Source: Natrialba hulunbeirensis JCM 10989 | GTDB lineage: Archaea; Halobacteriota; Halobacteria; Halobacteriales; Natrialbaceae | Assembly (NCBI RefSeq): GCF_000337575.1 | Contig: NZ_AOIM01000037.1 | Coordinates: 106,270-170,269 of the forward strand | DNA: 64,000 bases | Direction: 5' to 3' | Position numbers and translations under genes: made by a program | Shown: one piece after another, positions 19,447-28,356 of the stretch | How the letters are laid out: each line of letters starts with the position of its first letter | How positions within the stretch are numbered: the stretch's first letter is position 1 | Notes under the pieces: model-generated | What the model was told of the DNA's origin: nothing | What the model saw: only the letters and a program-made list of their open reading frames with translations | Databases searched by the model: none

Positions 19447-19859
19447 TGTTCGAAGCTCCCGGTGCCGACGTGCTCTTCGTCGTTGCACGACTGCTCTTCG
19501 GCGGCGTCCTCGCGTTCACCGGTCTGAACCACTTTCTGAACCTCGAGGAGATGGCGGGCTACGCCGAGTTCAAGGGCATTCCAGCGCCGACGGTGTCGGT
19601 CCTCCTCAGCGGTCTCCTGCTCGTCTTCGGCGGCATCTCGATCGTCCTCGGTATTTTCCCGGCAGTCGGCGCTGCTGGACTCGCTGTCTTCCTCGCCGTC
19701 TCGGCGATTACGATGCACGACTTCTGGAACGCTGACGGCGCGGACGCACAGGACGAATTCAACAGTTTCCTCAAGAATATCTACGGCAGCGGTGGCGCGC
19801 TGCTGTTTCTCGTCGTGAGTAGCGCCCACTGGCCCTACGCGCTGAACGTCGGACTCTAG
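19446..19859 (+). CDS. DoxX family membrane protein
   Basis: A 137-residue protein with four membrane helices in the DoxX layout. Family-like features are the first helix ending in FTGLNHFLN, a second helix after PAPTVSVLLSG, and a HDFWN motif before the last segment. DoxX-type proteins are linked to quinone or thiosulfate metabolism or to redox stress in some organisms, but most members have no assigned reaction. The gene has no operon partner downstream and is preceded by the short leader frame described at 19366. Confidence 0.8.
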   Translation: MFEAPGADVLFVVARLLFGGVLAFTGLNHFLNLEEMAGYAEFKGIPAPTVSVLLSGLLLVFGGISIVLGIFPAVGAAGLAVFLAVSAITMHDFWNADGADAQDEFNSFLKNIYGSGGALLFLVVSSAHWPYALNVGL

Positions 19860-19880
19860 ATTAGTTCACCTCACCTGTCC

Positions 19881-20444
19881 TCAGAGCGCGCGGTCGTGCT
19901 CGCTCTCGAAATCGCGCTGCTGGCGGTACTGCTCGACGAACTCGCTCACGTCGAACTCGAGCATCTGCGACTCGAACTGGCCCACCGCCGTGTCGTCTTC
20001 GGCGTGGCTGATCGCGTGCTCCATCAGTTCGACGACCAGTTCGACGATGATCTCGTGTAGTCGCCGCGCGTCGAAGTCCGTCACCCAGACCATCGAATAC
20101 CCCACTGCGCCGTCGTCGCTCGCGTCGTGCGTGACGACCTGCTCCGGGAACTCCTCCAACACCACGCCCATGAGATGCGGCGTGCCGAACTCGCCGAAGT
20201 CGTCCTCCGTGTCGATCGTCTCCTGGAGAATCGTCACGAGCGACTCCGGGAAGAACCGGGAGGGCGGGTGGACGTCCGTGACGACCGCGTGGGTCTCTCC
20301 GCACGAGTCCGTATCCGAGTCGGGGCCACCGGGACACGTGAACTCGCGCATCCCCAGATCGATCTCGTGCGGATCGATCGTTGCACCGCAGGGTAACTCG
20401 AGTTGCCGTTCGTCCTCAGGGCCCGGGACACGGGGAGTTGCCAT
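19881..20444 (-). CDS. Conserved haloarchaeal protein (DUF5815-like)
   Basis: A 187-residue acidic soluble protein. Two Cys are near the N-terminus (LPCGATIDP and FTCPGG) and a third in DSCGETHAVV, which could form a small metal site. The C-terminal half is helical with an MEHAISH stretch. It resembles a haloarchaea-restricted family (I believe DUF5815). I prefer the ATG at 20444 (MATPRVPGP); an alternative ATG at 20471 adds nine residues. The function is unknown. Confidence 0.65.
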   Translation of the reverse strand: MATPRVPGPEDERQLELPCGATIDPHEIDLGMREFTCPGGPDSDTDSCGETHAVVTDVHPPSRFFPESLVTILQETIDTEDDFGEFGTPHLMGVVLEEFPEQVVTHDASDDGAVGYSMVWVTDFDARRLHEIIVELVVELMEHAISHAEDDTAVGQFESQMLEFDVSEFVEQYRQQRDFESEHDRAL

Positions 20445-20492
20445 CGGGGAGGATTGGGCCGGATTGGGCATAAGGGCGACGACTCGATACGC

Positions 20493-21365
20493 TCACAGAT
20501 CGGCTGCGACGAACCGGGCGTAGCCGACGGCGAGTGGAACGAGCAGCCATAGGGCGAAGATCACGATCCCAATTTCGGGACTCGTGTAGAAGGGTGCAGT
20601 TTCTGCGGCCGTCACCTCGGCGCCAGCACCGGTCTGGGCCGGTTCAGCGCCGGCCGTCTCCGCGAGGTCAGGCAGCAGTGCGACGATCGACGAGAGGTAC
20701 GCGGACGACGGCGAGAGTTGCGTGACAGTGAACGTCCAGTCCGGTAGCGTCGACGGAAACGAGAACCCATTAGCGATGTAGACGAGCCCCATCGGGACCA
20801 CGTCCCACAGCAGTTCGAACACGACGAAGAAGCCGAGCGCTAGCGTCGTCGCCCGCGACGTCGATCCCGTCGTCGCCGAAATACTGACGACGACGGCCGC
20901 GTAGACGGCCGCAAACGACAGCGTAACGAGGACGAACACCACGAGGGCGACGGCGTCGATCTCGCCGAGCAGTACGGCGCCGAATCCGAGCCCGACGACG
21001 AGTCCGACGCTGAGCCCGAACGCGAGGACGCCAGCCCGTCCGACGACCTTCCCGGCGAAGACCCGGCCGCGAGTGGTCGGCAAGGAGAGCAAGAGTTTGA
21101 TACTCCCGAGCTCGCGCTCGCCGGCGAGGGATTTGTAGCAGACGACGATCGCCGCCAGTGGAACGAACAGCCCGACGAGTCCGACAGTAAAGAAGAGCAG
21201 GCCGCCGAACGTTGCTCCTTCCGGCGAGCCGAACATCTCGGGGACCTCAACGTACGCGTACGTGGAAACGATTGAGAGCACAACGAAGACGGAGACCAGC
21301 GCCCACAGCGCCCGCGACTGAACGGCGTCGCGAAAATCCTTCGTCGCGACGATGAGCCAGGTCAT
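20493..21365 (-). CDS. ABC-2 type transporter permease (NosY-like)
   Basis: A 290-residue protein with six membrane helices: the first at about 17-36, then a group at about 55-240, and a last one near the C-terminus. The stretch AGERELGSIKLLLSLPTTRG after helix two is typical of the ABC-2/NosY permease group. The start codon overlaps the stop of the ATPase gene by 4 nt (ATGA), so the two are translated together and form one exporter. The substrate is unknown. Confidence 0.85.
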   Translation of the reverse strand: MTWLIVATKDFRDAVQSRALWALVSVFVVLSIVSTYAYVEVPEMFGSPEGATFGGLLFFTVGLVGLFVPLAAIVVCYKSLAGERELGSIKLLLSLPTTRGRVFAGKVVGRAGVLAFGLSVGLVVGLGFGAVLLGEIDAVALVVFVLVTLSFAAVYAAVVVSISATTGSTSRATTLALGFFVVFELLWDVVPMGLVYIANGFSFPSTLPDWTFTVTQLSPSSAYLSSIVALLPDLAETAGAEPAQTGAGAEVTAAETAPFYTSPEIGIVIFALWLLVPLAVGYARFVAADL

Positions 21366-22279
21366 GCCTCGACCTCCTGGTCCGCCGACGTGTACCGGAC
21401 GAACAGCTCCTCCAGCGACGATTCACTAACCGAGAAGTCCTGCACACCCGCTTCCTGATCGATCGCGTGCAGGACGGCGAACTTCGAGTCGCCGTCGACG
21501 GTCACTCGCAGCCGGCCGTCGTCGATCGACGCGTCACCGACGCCGTCGCGTTCCCGAACGCGCTCGAGAACTCCCTCGTCGAGTTCGGAGACGTAGACGG
21601 TCAGTGTCTCGCCGATCTCCGTCGAATCCCGGAGGCCGTCGATGGTGTCGACGGCGACGAGCCGTCCCCGATTGATGATCGCGACACGATCGCAGACCGC
21701 CTCGACCTGTTCCATGACGTGACTCGAGAAGAACACCGTCGTGCCGCGATCGTTCTCCTCGCGAATGATCTCACGCATCTCCCGGGCCCCGTTCGGGTCC
21801 AGTCCAGTCGACGGTTCGTCGAGGATTAGCAGATCGGGATCACCAACCAGCGCCATCGCCAGGACGAGCCGCTGGCGCATCCCCTTCGAGTAGCCGCCCG
21901 CCTTCCGGTCGGCCGCGTCAGCGATCCGGACTCGCTCGAGCAGCGCCGCCGGATCGTCGTCAACGCCTTTCATTTTGACAGCGAACTCAACGTGCTGGCG
22001 TCCGGTGAGTCGGTCGTAGACGTGATAGCCATCCGGAAGAACACCGGTTCGGCTGCGAACGGTCTGCCCGGCCGCCTGGGCGTCGTGGCCCAGCACGGTC
22101 GCCGTCCCGTCGGTCGGTCGGATGAAATCGAGCAGGATGTCGATCGTCGTCGACTTGCCTGCACCGTTCGGTCCCAGAAAGCCGAATATTTCGCCCTCTT
22201 CGACGGTGAGATCGAGCCCATCGACGGCGACGACATCGCCGAAGCGTTTCGTCAGACCAGTAAGCTCAATCGCCGCCAT
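21362..22279 (-). CDS. ABC transporter ATP-binding protein (partner of the NosY-like permease)
   Basis: A 305-residue ATPase with Walker A GPNGAGKST (36-44), signature YSKGMRQR, Walker B LLILDEPSTGLDP and the switch SSHVM. The extra C-terminal domain of about 90 residues is common in this ABC-2 class. I chose the ATG at 22279 (MAAIELTGLTKRFG); a longer frame adds 20 unlike residues. It overlaps the permease by 4 nt. Confidence 0.9.
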   Translation of the reverse strand: MAAIELTGLTKRFGDVVAVDGLDLTVEEGEIFGFLGPNGAGKSTTIDILLDFIRPTDGTATVLGHDAQAAGQTVRSRTGVLPDGYHVYDRLTGRQHVEFAVKMKGVDDDPAALLERVRIADAADRKAGGYSKGMRQRLVLAMALVGDPDLLILDEPSTGLDPNGAREMREIIREENDRGTTVFFSSHVMEQVEAVCDRVAIINRGRLVAVDTIDGLRDSTEIGETLTVYVSELDEGVLERVRERDGVGDASIDDGRLRVTVDGDSKFAVLHAIDQEAGVQDFSVSESSLEELFVRYTSADQEVEA

Positions 22280-22480
22280 CGTCGCGCTCCGTGACTCCCG
22301 TCTCGCTGTGTTCCCTAATACGGGGGTCCATACACCCATCTCTGTGCCAGTCGGGATAAGTATAGCCTCCCCCGAAACTCAGTGATACTGCCAGCCATCA
22401 ACAACCGAGTGAGACTGGTCGGTATCGATGTCGATAGTCACGCAAAACCAGCAGTGACCGACACAACGAGACCGTTCTCG

Positions 22481-22530
22481 CACGGATCGGCACGGATCGG
22501 CACGGATCGGCACGGATCGGCACGGATCTG
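22481..22530. repeat. 10-bp tandem repeat, five copies
   Basis: Four exact copies of cacggatcgg (22481-22520) and a fifth with one change (22521-22530). It lies in the gap between two minus-strand genes, starting about 33 nt past the stop of the gene at 22563-22973. The unit is close to one helical turn. Confidence 0.9.
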
Positions 22531-22562
22531 CTCGAATCAGAAACCCGAACCCAGAAACCGCG

Positions 22563-22973
22563 TCAGGGCCAGTCGTCTCGTACCGGCTCGGCGTCGTCTT
22601 CTTCCTCTTCGACGCTCGTCGCGAGAATCCAGTCCGCCGCCTCTGCGGCATCGTCCAGGGGGAGGTACTCCCAGTCGACGTCCTCGGCCAGTTGTTCGTC
22701 CTCCTCGTCGACGCCGATGTAGACGTAGCGTTCGGTGTCGAACTGGTCTTTGACGCCCTCGAGACTCTCGGCTTTCCCGCGCGGGCCCGAAAAGAAGTCC
22801 TGTCGGATGCGGTTCTTTCGGGTGAAGTTCGTCACGACGTAGGTCGGCTTCTCGGAGACCACGCCGATGTACTCGGTCCAGCCGCGTGCGTCCTCAAAGA
22901 CACTCTCCGGCGAGGCGAACTTCTTGAGCGCCTCGAGTTCGAACGCCAGGGTCATGTCGCTACCGCCGTTCAT
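22563..22973 (-). CDS. Conserved haloarchaeal protein of unknown function (DUF7124-like)
   Basis: A 136-residue acidic soluble protein, MNGGSDMTLAFELEAL at the start. Central motifs are GWTEYIGVVS, YVVTNFTRKNRIRQDFFSGP and KAESLEGVKDQF, which read like a compact alpha/beta fold that may bind a nucleotide or nucleic acid. The tail is a Glu/Asp-rich string. It is divergent from artA. Residues 1-6 could be dropped if an internal ATG is used. The function is unknown. Confidence 0.65.
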   Translation of the reverse strand: MNGGSDMTLAFELEALKKFASPESVFEDARGWTEYIGVVSEKPTYVVTNFTRKNRIRQDFFSGPRGKAESLEGVKDQFDTERYVYIGVDEEDEQLAEDVDWEYLPLDDAAEAADWILATSVEEEEDDAEPVRDDWP

Positions 22974-23087
22974 ACTGTCTCAAAACGGCGCACTGGGGAA
23001 AACGGCTTCGATACGTCTGACTCGATGGGAACAGCCACAACCGAGATCCAGTGGTGCCAGATACGAGGACTGGGGTTCCAGGGCCGA

Positions 23088-23125
23088 CATAGTGGTACCG
23101 AACACAGGGTCGGCATAGTGGTACC
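23088..23125. repeat. 12-bp direct repeat in the artA upstream region
   Basis: catagtggtacc occurs at 23088-23099 and again at 23114-23125, 26 bp apart start to start, preceded by gccga and tcgg respectively. It is 66-103 nt upstream of the artA start and downstream of the divergent gene's start at 22973. It could be a pair of regulator sites or a duplicated segment. Confidence 0.5.
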
Positions 23126-23190
23126 AAACAAACACATCGCGCGCGAGGCGTCAAGTTGATAGCGAGAGAGTCCTTCGGATTCGCTTACCT

Positions 23191-24261
23191 ATGCCGCCCG
23201 CACCAGCCGGAGCCGACGGGGTATCGGCTGCCGGTCTCGAGTTCGCAGGCGACGCTGCGGTTTCGTCCGTGTTCGCGTTCGCGTCCGCGTCAGGCACCGT
23301 GCCCGGGCCCGCAATCGCGTCGACCCTCATCGACTCACCGCTGACTGACGTGCTTGCGTGGCTCGCAATCGGCGCGTTCCTCGCCGCGGTCGTCCTCCAG
23401 TGGAACGGTGCCGTCGATGAAGCGCGCCAGCTTGCGGCGGTCGCGTGGGTCGTCTTCGGCATCTTCTGGCTCGCGATGTTTCCGTACTACTACTATGAAA
23501 TGCAGAGCCCGCTGCAGACGATTCTGACGGTCGTTGCCCTCCCGCTGTGTACGTACGTCGCCTACCTGCTCTACAGCGGCCGACAGTCGCTCCTCTTGCT
23601 CTCGAAAGCCGTCGCGCTCATGGGAGTGATCTACTTGCCCGTCGAGACGATTCCAGTTGCCCGAACGTGGTTGATCGAGACGACGGCAGCCCAGACCCAC
23701 TACGGCATGGAACTGCTCGGTCACAGTCCGGGTATCAACGAGGGCGCGAACGGCTATCAGAGCCGGTTCGACTTCGACCCTGACGAGACGGTGACCGGGC
23801 GAACGACGTACATCATCCTCGCCTGTACCGGAATCGGGAGCATGGCGATTTTCGGCGGCCTGATCGCCTCGGTCAAAGCCCCGCTCAAGCGGAAGGTTCC
23901 GGCGTTCGTGATGGCGATCGGCGTCATCTGGTTCCTCAACCTCCTCCGGAACGTCTTCATCGGCCTGGCCTCGCCGTGGGGCTGGTTCCAGCAGGACTGG
24001 CTCGTCTCGTTCATGACGACCTACATGGGCGCGGAGGCCAATCGAGTCTCGTTCCTCGTCGCGCACAACTACATCGCCCAGTCGCTGTCGGTCGTCGCAC
24101 TCATCGGGATTACCTACCTCGTCGTCAAACTCGTTCCCGAAATCCTCGCGCCGCTGGAGGACGTGCTCTACGTCCTGACAGGAAACGAGTACGATCTCTT
24201 CGAGGCACTCGACGTCGAAGAGCACCGACCGGCGAACGCCCCAAGTGCGCTCGACCAGTAA
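23191..24261 (+). CDS. artA: Archaeosortase A
   Basis: A 356-residue membrane transpeptidase that processes the C-terminal PGF-CTERM tripartite signal of surface proteins such as the S-layer glycoprotein and attaches them to a lipid. About eight membrane helices. The catalytic Cys212 lies in the conserved ACTGIGSM segment and Arg253 in LLRNVFIG; the 41-residue spacing matches the Cys173/Arg214 pair reported for Haloferax ArtA. A further basic or His residue in ANRVSFLVAHNYI completes the family pattern. No PGF-CTERM substrate is encoded in this window. The downstream phosphoesterase gene starts 15 nt after the stop, so they form an operon. Confidence 0.93.
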   Translation: MPPAPAGADGVSAAGLEFAGDAAVSSVFAFASASGTVPGPAIASTLIDSPLTDVLAWLAIGAFLAAVVLQWNGAVDEARQLAAVAWVVFGIFWLAMFPYYYYEMQSPLQTILTVVALPLCTYVAYLLYSGRQSLLLLSKAVALMGVIYLPVETIPVARTWLIETTAAQTHYGMELLGHSPGINEGANGYQSRFDFDPDETVTGRTTYIILACTGIGSMAIFGGLIASVKAPLKRKVPAFVMAIGVIWFLNLLRNVFIGLASPWGWFQQDWLVSFMTTYMGAEANRVSFLVAHNYIAQSLSVVALIGITYLVVKLVPEILAPLEDVLYVLTGNEYDLFEALDVEEHRPANAPSALDQ

Positions 24262-24276
24262 GCACCGCTATCGCCA

Positions 24277-25020
24277 GTGACGACCGCCACCGATACCAAC
24301 GACAGCGACACTGACCGCCCGTTCACGCTCCGCTCGCGCGCCGCCTACATCCCCGACGCTGAGACCCTCGTCATCGCCGACCTTCACCTCGGCCGCGGCC
24401 GGTCGTCCGCCGTCGACGCACCCATCGACGCCACCGAGAGCATCCGGTCGCGACTCACCGCCCTCCTCGAGTACACCGGCGCAACGACCGTCGTCGTCGC
24501 CGGCGACCTCCTGCACGCGTTCAACTACGTCCCACAGGGTGTGGCCGAGTCACTGGGGGTACTCGAGTCCACCGTCGAGTCAGCGGGCGCAGCACTGGCC
24601 GTAACGCCGGGAAATCACGACTCGATGCTGTCGTCGGTGTTCGAGGGTGAGACGCGGCCAGTGTGGCAACTTGAACACGAACTCGAGAGCACTACAATTG
24701 CGGTCTGCCACGGACACGAGGAACCGGACCATGAGGCCGACCTGTACATCGTCGGCCACGACCATCCGGCGCTGTCGATCGACGGGCGAAAGAAGCCGTG
24801 TTTGCTGTTCGGACCGGGTGCCTACGATGGATCCGATGTGTTGATGCTGCCGGCGTTTACCGAACTTGCGGGCGGAGCAACGGTGAACGGGATGCGCGCC
24901 CGTGACTTTCAGTCGCCGTTCGTAACGGATGCGGACGCCTTCCACCCAATTGTCTGGGACGACGGCGCTGGGGAGTCACTGTGGTTTCCGCCGCTCGGTG
25001 AGTGTCGGCAGCTGTTATAG
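24277..25020 (+). CDS. Calcineurin-like metallophosphoesterase (ICC-like, COG1407 type)
   Basis: A 247-residue metal-dependent phosphoesterase. Metal-binding motifs appear in order: VIADLHLG (about 33-40), AGDLLHAF, PGNHDSM and CHGHEEP...GHDHPA. The start is a GTG, 15 nt after the artA stop. The substrate is unknown; related proteins in archaea act on nucleic acid or nucleotide phosphoesters. Sharing a transcript with artA may be incidental. Confidence 0.85.
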   Translation: MTTATDTNDSDTDRPFTLRSRAAYIPDAETLVIADLHLGRGRSSAVDAPIDATESIRSRLTALLEYTGATTVVVAGDLLHAFNYVPQGVAESLGVLESTVESAGAALAVTPGNHDSMLSSVFEGETRPVWQLEHELESTTIAVCHGHEEPDHEADLYIVGHDHPALSIDGRKKPCLLFGPGAYDGSDVLMLPAFTELAGGATVNGMRARDFQSPFVTDADAFHPIVWDDGAGESLWFPPLGECRQLL

Positions 25021-25071
25021 TCAAGTGTCGACGACTACTGTCGCCTCCGTGAGTGCCGACTATGCCGTCGC

Positions 25072-25827
25072 CTACGCAAACGGCACCGCGCTGAGAAACA
25101 GCACGGCATTGAACGCGCCGTGGACCAGCGCCGGGACGACGAGCGTTCCCGTCCGTTCGTAGACCACGCCGAAAATCGCCCCCATCACGGAGTAGTAGAC
25201 AGTCATGTGGGCAATGACCGCAGCGGGTGCCTCGAGCAGGAGAATCGGATAGAAGTGAAAGAACGCGAAGACGAAACTCGCGAGGCCGATGGCCGCGACC
25301 GGTCCGAATACTGCACGGAGTCGCCCCTGAATCACACCCCGAAAGAGGAACTCCTCGACGGGACCGACGACGAGCAATGAAAGCACTGCACCGAGGACCA
25401 ACACCGACACCGACGAGGCACTGTAGCCCGAATATGCCGTGAAATCGGGCCACAACTCGAGGGTGGGTATCACTGCATCGGTGCTAGCAAACGAGAGTGC
25501 CACGGCGACCAGTCCGGCCACAAGACCGCCACCGGCCAAAGCCAATTCGTCTCGAGTCGGCCACCGAACTGGTACCGTCACTCCAGGTCGGTACCACAGG
25601 TAGCCGACGCCGACAACGAGAAACGACAACTGGATTGCAAGCAGATTCCGTGCAAACACCACGCTCTCGTTGCCTAAGTCACCCATCCGCACAGTGAGGA
25701 CGGTGGCTGCGGTGTTGGCGAGCACTGCTGCAAGACTGAGCGCCGCGACGACGGCCAGTGCTCGAATGCGCCCGGAGCGGTCAGTAGGAGTGTCGGTACC
25801 ACCACGGTGTCGGGTTGTCTCACCCAT
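25072..25827 (-). CDS. CPBP family intramembrane metalloprotease
   Basis: A 251-residue protein with about seven membrane helices. The three family motifs are present: EEFLFRG (EExxxR), FAFFHFYP (second motif with His) and HGAFNAV near the C-terminus. Members cleave or process membrane proteins, or act as bacteriocin-immunity-type proteins. I chose the ATG at 25827; an in-frame extension of 44 residues would cover the promoter. The gene is divergent from the winged-helix regulator at 25883, sharing a 55-bp promoter. Confidence 0.85.
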   Translation of the reverse strand: MGETTRHRGGTDTPTDRSGRIRALAVVAALSLAAVLANTAATVLTVRMGDLGNESVVFARNLLAIQLSFLVVGVGYLWYRPGVTVPVRWPTRDELALAGGGLVAGLVAVALSFASTDAVIPTLELWPDFTAYSGYSASSVSVLVLGAVLSLLVVGPVEEFLFRGVIQGRLRAVFGPVAAIGLASFVFAFFHFYPILLLEAPAAVIAHMTVYYSVMGAIFGVVYERTGTLVVPALVHGAFNAVLFLSAVPFA

Positions 25828-25848
25828 ACCGAATCGTTGGAACCTGCC

Positions 25849-25859
25849 ACAATAATTGT
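25849..25859. promoter_or_regulatory. Shared AT-rich element of a divergent promoter
   Basis: The perfect dyad acaat-a-attgt is centred 27 bp from the CPBP start and 29 bp from the regulator's GTG. It is the only AT-rich stretch at the right distance for both, so it probably serves as TATA element in both directions. A protein bound here would act on both genes. Confidence 0.55.
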
Positions 25860-25882
25860 TATCTGAATGACATTTAAGTTGG

Positions 25883-26797
25883 GTGGCTGACAGGTTCGTA
25901 ACGACTATTCGGACGGGAGACGACACACCAGTCGTGCCTCCGGAGTATTCCGTCCCCAACGATGCGTACGCAGCCCTCGGTGACGAGACGCGACTCGAGA
26001 TTCTGTTCGAACTAGCGGACCACTACGATGAGGCGTGGTCATCCGGTTGGCTCTCCTTTTCTGCACTCTGTGAGCAGGTTGGCGTCGACGACACGAGCCG
26101 ATTCAGCTATCATCTTGGGAAGCTACAGGACCAGTTCGTCGTCAAGGAGCGCGAACAGTACCGGCCGACGATCGCTGCCCTCGAGGTCGTAACTGCGATC
26201 CGCGCTGGCACGTACGACGAGACGACGACTCGCGAGACCACTATCGACGCGTCCTGCCCCCACTGCGACCAGTCGCTGCTCGCTCGCCACCACGAGCACA
26301 TGCTAACACTTTCCTGTTCCGACCACGGCGTTGCGATGGGCTATCCCGTCCCGCCGATCGCTGCCGCCCACCACTCACTCGAGACGGTGGTCGATCTCGT
26401 ACTCCAGCAACACGCAGCCCACGTCGAGTCACTTCGTCGCGGCGTCTGTCCGTACTGCTGGGGTCCAGCCACCCTCTCTCTTCCATACGAGACGGTCCCC
26501 GAATTCATTCTTCAGTATGACACCGTCTATGCGACAGCAGCCTGTGAGGAGTGCTGGATGTCCTACCCGCTGCCAGTTCCCGAACTGCTCGTTTCACATT
26601 CAGCTGTCCGCGCGTTGTATACCGCCCACGACCTCGAGCCGCCAGCGACCCACCTCGGTTCGAATTCACTGGTGAACCTGAGCGATGTCGATCTACTCGA
26701 GGACGGCGGGGCCAGAGTCACAATCTCGCTCGAGGAGGCAACGCTCGTCGTCGAGCTCCGCGGCGATGGCACCGTCGAGCAGTGGCACGAATGCTGA
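25883..26797 (+). CDS. Winged-helix transcriptional regulator with zinc-ribbon domain (DUF7351-like)
   Basis: A 304-residue regulator. An ArsR-like winged helix lies at about 22-95 (YAALGDETRLEILFEL, then SRFSYHLGKL as the recognition region). The C-terminal part has three Cys pairs, CPHC, CPYC and CEEC, likely binding zinc. It begins with GTG at 25883, 29 bp from a dyad TATA element; a later in-frame GTG at 25935 is possible. It is divergent from the CPBP protease, its likely target. A similar protein is encoded at 58974-60053, also divergent from a membrane/exported hydrolase. Confidence 0.8.
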   Translation: MADRFVTTIRTGDDTPVVPPEYSVPNDAYAALGDETRLEILFELADHYDEAWSSGWLSFSALCEQVGVDDTSRFSYHLGKLQDQFVVKEREQYRPTIAALEVVTAIRAGTYDETTTRETTIDASCPHCDQSLLARHHEHMLTLSCSDHGVAMGYPVPPIAAAHHSLETVVDLVLQQHAAHVESLRRGVCPYCWGPATLSLPYETVPEFILQYDTVYATAACEECWMSYPLPVPELLVSHSAVRALYTAHDLEPPATHLGSNSLVNLSDVDLLEDGGARVTISLEEATLVVELRGDGTVEQWHEC

Positions 26798-26929
26798 ACG
26801 ATGTCCGATCTAGATACACATCCTGGCAACGCTCGAGCCTCACGTGGGGACAGGACCCCCTGATACCGAGCAGCGCGCAGGTAACTAGAATACTCGCCCA
26901 ACCCACGGCTGTGAAGCCGTCACCACCGA

Positions 26930-28276
26930 TTACCTCGACAGATCCTCGAGCACCGCCCGCGCCGCCTGCCGGCCGCTCTCCATCGCCCCCTGAATCGACG
27001 ACCAGCGGGTGTAGTCGCCGGCGAGATACACCGGCCTCTCGGGATCGCGCACGTCAGGCAACCGCTCGTACACGCCTGGCGGCTGGGCGAACTGGGCGAA
27101 TTCGATACGGTCGGTGTGTACCGGCTCGAGTTCACCGACGGCTTGCTCTGGATACCAGGACTCGAGTACCGCCTGCGTTCGGTCCGCGAGTTCCTGGTCG
27201 CTCTCCTCGCGGTGGCCGAGGTACGTTGCGCTCAGCAGCGTCTCGTCGGGTGGTGCGTACTCGGGTGCGACCTCGCTGTGGGGAACGACGTGGACGGGGC
27301 CGTCGTCGCCGGCGTTCAACAGGAGTCGCCGACGGGTGTCCAGCGTGGTTCGACCCGGGAGCCGATAGTACTGGGTCGTCGATGCCCGGCCCTCGGTCGG
27401 GATTGCCGACACGCCGGTGAGTGACTGGGCTGTCGGCGGATCGGTCGCCACGACGACGGCGTCGACGTCACGGTCGGCTGTTTCGCTGTTGTCGCCGCTG
27501 TCGCCGCTGTCGCCGTCATTGTCATCCTCATCGAGTGAGACGGTGACCCCCTCGTCGCGCTGTCGGTGTTCGATCGCGTCCACCTCGCGTCCGGTTTCGA
27601 TCGTCGCACCGACCGCTCTGGCACGATCTGCGAGTTGCGCTGGAATAGCACCCATTCCCGCGGCGGGGATGGCGGTCGAACCGGACGCGAGCGCCGCGAA
27701 CGTGTACTCGAAGACGCGACTCGAGGTCGAGAGCGATTGATCGAGGGTGATGCCGCCGTAGAAGGGGGTCACGAACCGTTCGCGGAATCGATCCGAAAAC
27801 CCGCGGTCGCGAAGGAACTGGTCGATCGTCGTGTCCTCGCCCCGGTCGGCCGCAAACACCGCGTCGGGGTCGCGTTCGCGGCCGCGAAGGTCTCGCCACA
27901 GCGAGAGTACACGGCGCTTGTCGCCGAGCGTGATGTCGGAATTGAACAGCGTACTGAGTGCGGCGCGCGGCTCTCGGAGCGGATCCGCCAGCGTCGAGCG
28001 GTGGCCCGGCCGAGCGATCGTCGCCCCCGGCGCGAACGCTCGCAGGTCGAGCGCCTCGAGGTCGAGTTCCCGCTGCACCGCCGGATACGCGGTGAACAGC
28101 ACCTGAAAGCCGCGGTCGAAACGAAAGCCATCGCGTTCGATCGTCCGGACCCGGCCACCGACCGTGTCGCGCCGTTCGAGCAGGGACACGGTGACGCCAC
28201 CGCCCGCGAGGTGATGGGCAGCGACGAGTCCAGCAAGGCCACCGCCGACGACGAGTACTCGAGGAGTCGACTGCAT
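26930..28276 (-). CDS. FAD-dependent oxidoreductase (phytoene desaturase / amine-oxidase-like)
   Basis: A 448-residue flavoprotein. The FAD dinucleotide-binding GGGLAGLVAAHHLAGGG is at about 11-27, with GGRVRT following as the second flavin motif. The C-terminal YLAGDYTRW is the usual FAD-closing motif of the phytoene dehydrogenase/protoporphyrinogen oxidase superfamily. An Asp/Gly/Ser insertion built of 9-bp repeats (gtcgccgct in DNA, about 27489-27515) is present mid-protein. No carotenoid partner gene is near, so the substrate is unknown. Confidence 0.8.
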   Translation of the reverse strand: MQSTPRVLVVGGGLAGLVAAHHLAGGGVTVSLLERRDTVGGRVRTIERDGFRFDRGFQVLFTAYPAVQRELDLEALDLRAFAPGATIARPGHRSTLADPLREPRAALSTLFNSDITLGDKRRVLSLWRDLRGRERDPDAVFAADRGEDTTIDQFLRDRGFSDRFRERFVTPFYGGITLDQSLSTSSRVFEYTFAALASGSTAIPAAGMGAIPAQLADRARAVGATIETGREVDAIEHRQRDEGVTVSLDEDDNDGDSGDSGDNSETADRDVDAVVVATDPPTAQSLTGVSAIPTEGRASTTQYYRLPGRTTLDTRRRLLLNAGDDGPVHVVPHSEVAPEYAPPDETLLSATYLGHREESDQELADRTQAVLESWYPEQAVGELEPVHTDRIEFAQFAQPPGVYERLPDVRDPERPVYLAGDYTRWSSIQGAMESGRQAARAVLEDLSR

Positions 28277-28356
28277 GTCTCTATTTCGTCATGTGCCTGA
28301 CGGGGCATAAACGCTCGACCCAACGAAGAAGGCGGGTACCGTGTTCGGTATCCCCA

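Noticed and set aside
22481..22530. A CRISPR array
   Set aside because: The units are 10 bp and contiguous with no spacers, and no cas gene is in the window.
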